From: Timaviella obliquedivisa GSE-PSE-MK23-08B | Lineage (GTDB): Bacteria; Cyanobacteriota; Cyanobacteriia; Elainellales; Elainellaceae | Direction of reading: 5' to 3' | DNA: 64,000 nucleotides | NCBI GenBank assembly: GCA_019358855.1 | Contig: JAHHII010000006.1 | Location: forward strand, 1 to 64,000 | Shown: one piece after another, positions 62,312 to 64,000 of the stretch | Position numbering within the stretch: the stretch's first letter is position 1 | Layout: each line of letters begins with the position of its first letter | The notes under the pieces: model-generated | The model's database searches: none | Told to the model about the DNA's origin: nothing | The model's input: only the letters and a program-made list of their open reading frames with translations | Position numbers and translations under genes: made by a program

Positions 62312-63116
62312 CTTGCGACATCAACAGGAAACGGTGAAAGCCAAAGAATTCTTAGAGCAAGTGGTGCAGATTAGTGAACTGCTGGTGGAGCGAGAACCTG
62401 ACGAATTTGAGTTTGCCCATCTGAGCTTGCAAGAGTATTTGGCGGCGGCTCAATTAGTGGAGCAAAAGCAGGAGAGTTTGCTGTACGAACATTTTGAGGA
62501 GGATTGGTGGAAGACGACGATTTTACTTTATGCGGCTCTGACGAATCCGACAGCACTGATTGAGAAAGCGGTGAGAAGAGGGGCGATCGATTTGGCTTTT
62601 TCTTGCCTACAGCAAACGACGAAAAAGATTAATGCTGAATTGAAGCAAACGATTAAAACTTTGCGCTGGGTCAAGTTGGAGGAGATGCTGAAGGCGCAGC
62701 AGTGGAAAGATGCAGATTTAGAAACTTATCGGCTGATGATTACGGCGGTCGGGAAAGACCATGGACAGTACTTTACGCGATCGGAACTGTTGAACTTTCC
62801 TTGTGATGAGCTAAGGGCGATCGATGGGCTATGGGTGAAATATAGCAACGGACACTTTGGGTTTAGTGTGCAGAAGCAGATTTACGTGGAGTGTGGTGGT
62901 CAGCTAGACGGCAATGACTCAAGCCTTGAGGTTTGGATGGAGTTCTGCGATCGCGTCGGCTGGATAAACAATGGCGAATGGATAAACTACTCAAGCCTAT
63001 ACCCCTCTCTTTCCTCTCTCCAAGGAATTTTTCCAGCGGCTTTGGGTCGGTTGATGGTGCTTGGTGAGTTGGGTTGGATGGGTTGTTTGTTTCTTCTTTC
63101 GCACAAAGACTTGTGA
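62274..63116 (+). CDS. GUN4 domain, C-terminal part of the frameshifted NACHT-GUN4 protein
   Basis: 280 residues, overlapping the first part by 38 bases. It begins with the NACHT-associated helical end (EFEFAHLSLQEYLAAAQLVE) and closes with a GUN4 domain (LKAQQWKDADLETYRLMI, GLWVKYSNGHFGFSVQKQI, WINNGEWINYSSLYPSLSS). GUN4 domains bind Mg-porphyrins in chlorophyll synthesis, and cyanobacteria also carry fusions of the domain to signalling modules. As the first frame supplies the ATPase, the pair is best read as one gene split by a frameshift. Confidence 0.8.
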   Translation: MDRAVLLERIAADLRHQQETVKAKEFLEQVVQISELLVEREPDEFEFAHLSLQEYLAAAQLVEQKQESLLYEHFEEDWWKTTILLYAALTNPTALIEKAVRRGAIDLAFSCLQQTTKKINAELKQTIKTLRWVKLEEMLKAQQWKDADLETYRLMITAVGKDHGQYFTRSELLNFPCDELRAIDGLWVKYSNGHFGFSVQKQIYVECGGQLDGNDSSLEVWMEFCDRVGWINNGEWINYSSLYPSLSSLQGIFPAALGRLMVLGELGWMGCLFLLSHKDL

Positions 63117-63131
63117 ACTTTGGCATTTAGC

Positions 63132-63344
63132 TTAAGAGATCCCCTCAGGTTTACAATCCACAAAACTAAGTGCTTCTGGGTCTAAGGAAGCAGCGATCGC
63201 TGACTCCAGAACTGCCTCAATGGGATACTCAATCTCCGCTGCCCGCGCATAAAACGCCTCTCGAATATGTCGAGGCAACTTCTCTAAAAACGCCTGTGCA
63301 GTGGGTTGATCAAGGTGGCTAATTTGCTCTTCTGTGGATTGCAT
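63132..63344 (-). CDS. Small hypothetical protein paired with a GIY-YIG-like nuclease
   Basis: 70 residues from ATG 63344, chosen for its position 2 bases after the stop of the upstream gene; the frame is open to 63434. Helical, acidic (AQAFLEKLPRHIREAFYARA, IEAVLESAIAASL). It resembles small RHH- or antitoxin-like partners by size only. Possibly the second member of a two-gene cassette. Confidence 0.6.
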   Translation of the reverse strand: MQSTEEQISHLDQPTAQAFLEKLPRHIREAFYARAAEIEYPIEAVLESAIAASLDPEALSFVDCKPEGIS

Positions 63345-63346
63345 TA

Positions 63347-63721
63347 TTAATCCCTCATCGAAATTTTGACATTGAACGGCGGTTCTGTAGCTCGAATCAT
63401 CAGACTCTCTAGACTTAATGATAGCTGTGTCCACTGGGAGTAATCTAGCGGATAAACAGCGATCCTTACGTCGATTGGCTCATAGCCCTCTAGCCAACAC
63501 CACACTAAAGCCTTATGTCCTCCCGTAAATCGTAATTTAGGATTCTGAGCTTTACCTAGGTAAAGCAACCCTTCCTCTCGATGTCGCACTGCATAAAGAC
63601 TATGGCGGGTAGTAAGGTTCGTAAACTCTCTCCCGACTGGATAGCATTGCTCGAAAGGCGTTGAAATAAGAAATCCAAGAATTTTCCGGGCTTCTTGTTC
63701 TACCGATTTCCAATTACTCAT
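63347..63721 (-). CDS. GIY-YIG-like nuclease domain protein
   Basis: 124 residues. The core HSLYAVRHREEGLLYLGKAQ, then NPKLRFTGGHKALVWCWL and LESLMIRATEPPFNVKI follows the GIY-YIG pattern (Y..., Y-x-G, an R/H helix, and a final E and N). The usual GIY is replaced by SLY/LLYLG, so activity is uncertain. Lies 2 bases before the small gene. Possibly a mobile or toxin-type module. Confidence 0.65.
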   Translation of the reverse strand: MSNWKSVEQEARKILGFLISTPFEQCYPVGREFTNLTTRHSLYAVRHREEGLLYLGKAQNPKLRFTGGHKALVWCWLEGYEPIDVRIAVYPLDYSQWTQLSLSLESLMIRATEPPFNVKISMRD

Positions 63722-63742
63722 GAAATGAATACAGCCTGTAGA

Positions 63743-64000
<258 letters not shown>

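Noticed and set aside
62149-62337. A third overlapping frame at the NACHT frameshift
   Set aside because: Its sequence shows no continuity with NACHT or GUN4 families; it is a by-product of the frame change.

Overview
The window is cyanobacterial. The HIP1 octamer GCGATCGC recurs throughout. The chromosomal part carries petM (cytochrome b6f), ycf39, the fbp-zwf-opcA cluster, an MPBQ/MSBQ methyltransferase, a DUF98 chorismate lyase, a DUF4327 protein and GUN4-type sequence. All assignments come from reading the sequence; no database search was run.

Bases 1 to about 19,734 look like the right-hand part of an integrated mobile element whose left end lies outside the window. A tyrosine integrase (18461-19561) lies just before a terminator-like hairpin and a 45-base copy of the 3' half of a tRNA-Phe(GAA) gene (19690-19734). 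This is the half-site expected after integration into a tRNA gene. Immediately upstream, and translationally coupled, are a zinc-finger/TOPRIM/D5-type primase-helicase and a small excisionase-like protein. A long minus-strand operon (about 13.1 to 5.8 kb) encodes a regulator, many very small membrane proteins, a 30-residue lipoprotein and a membrane-anchored FtsK/TraB-like DNA translocase. Just 3' of the translocase is a 160-bp cluster of 8-bp repeats in both orientations (7761-7923), resembling the transfer loci of actinobacterial dsDNA-conjugation elements. The far left holds phage-like genes: a tail-hub-like protein with a degenerate M23 domain, RusA and a terminase-small-subunit-like HTH protein. 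No capsid, portal, large terminase, relaxase or VirB4 gene was seen.

From 20 kb on the sequence is chromosomal, with two defence-type islands. Region 20.0-26.1 kb: a membrane protein, the MPBQ methyltransferase, and an exosortase with its coupled PEP-CTERM/VIT/VWA integral membrane partner. Region 26.1-29.5 kb (accessory): a remnant of a NACHT gene, a DUF6887/DUF6888 gene pair, a 153-bp MITE with long inverted repeats, and a TIR-NACHT-membrane protein. Region 29.6-46.8 kb: acnB, dxs, a Uma2 nuclease, potADBC (polyamine uptake), PBP2, a thioredoxin-like ferredoxin, an Rre1/Ycf29-type response regulator, a DUF4129-DUF4350-MoxR operon and a chorismate lyase. Region 46.9-51.3 kb: tRNA-Leu(GAG), fbp, zwf and opcA (oxidative pentose phosphate entry and its control). 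Region 51.5-60.7 kb: GH38 alpha-mannosidase, ycf39, petM, pdxA, DUF4327, two unknown genes, an M15-like peptidase and a CDF transporter. Region 60.8-63.7 kb: a NACHT-GUN4 gene split by a frameshift at an A9 tract, and a GIY-YIG/small-protein pair. The window ends inside argF.

Best candidates for something undescribed: (1) the FtsK-like translocase, repeat cluster and small-membrane-protein operon as a possible single-ATPase DNA-transfer (or packaging) system in a cyanobacterial integrative element; (2) the NACHT protein that uses a tetrapyrrole-binding-type GUN4 domain as its C-terminal module, possibly expressed through slippage on A9.
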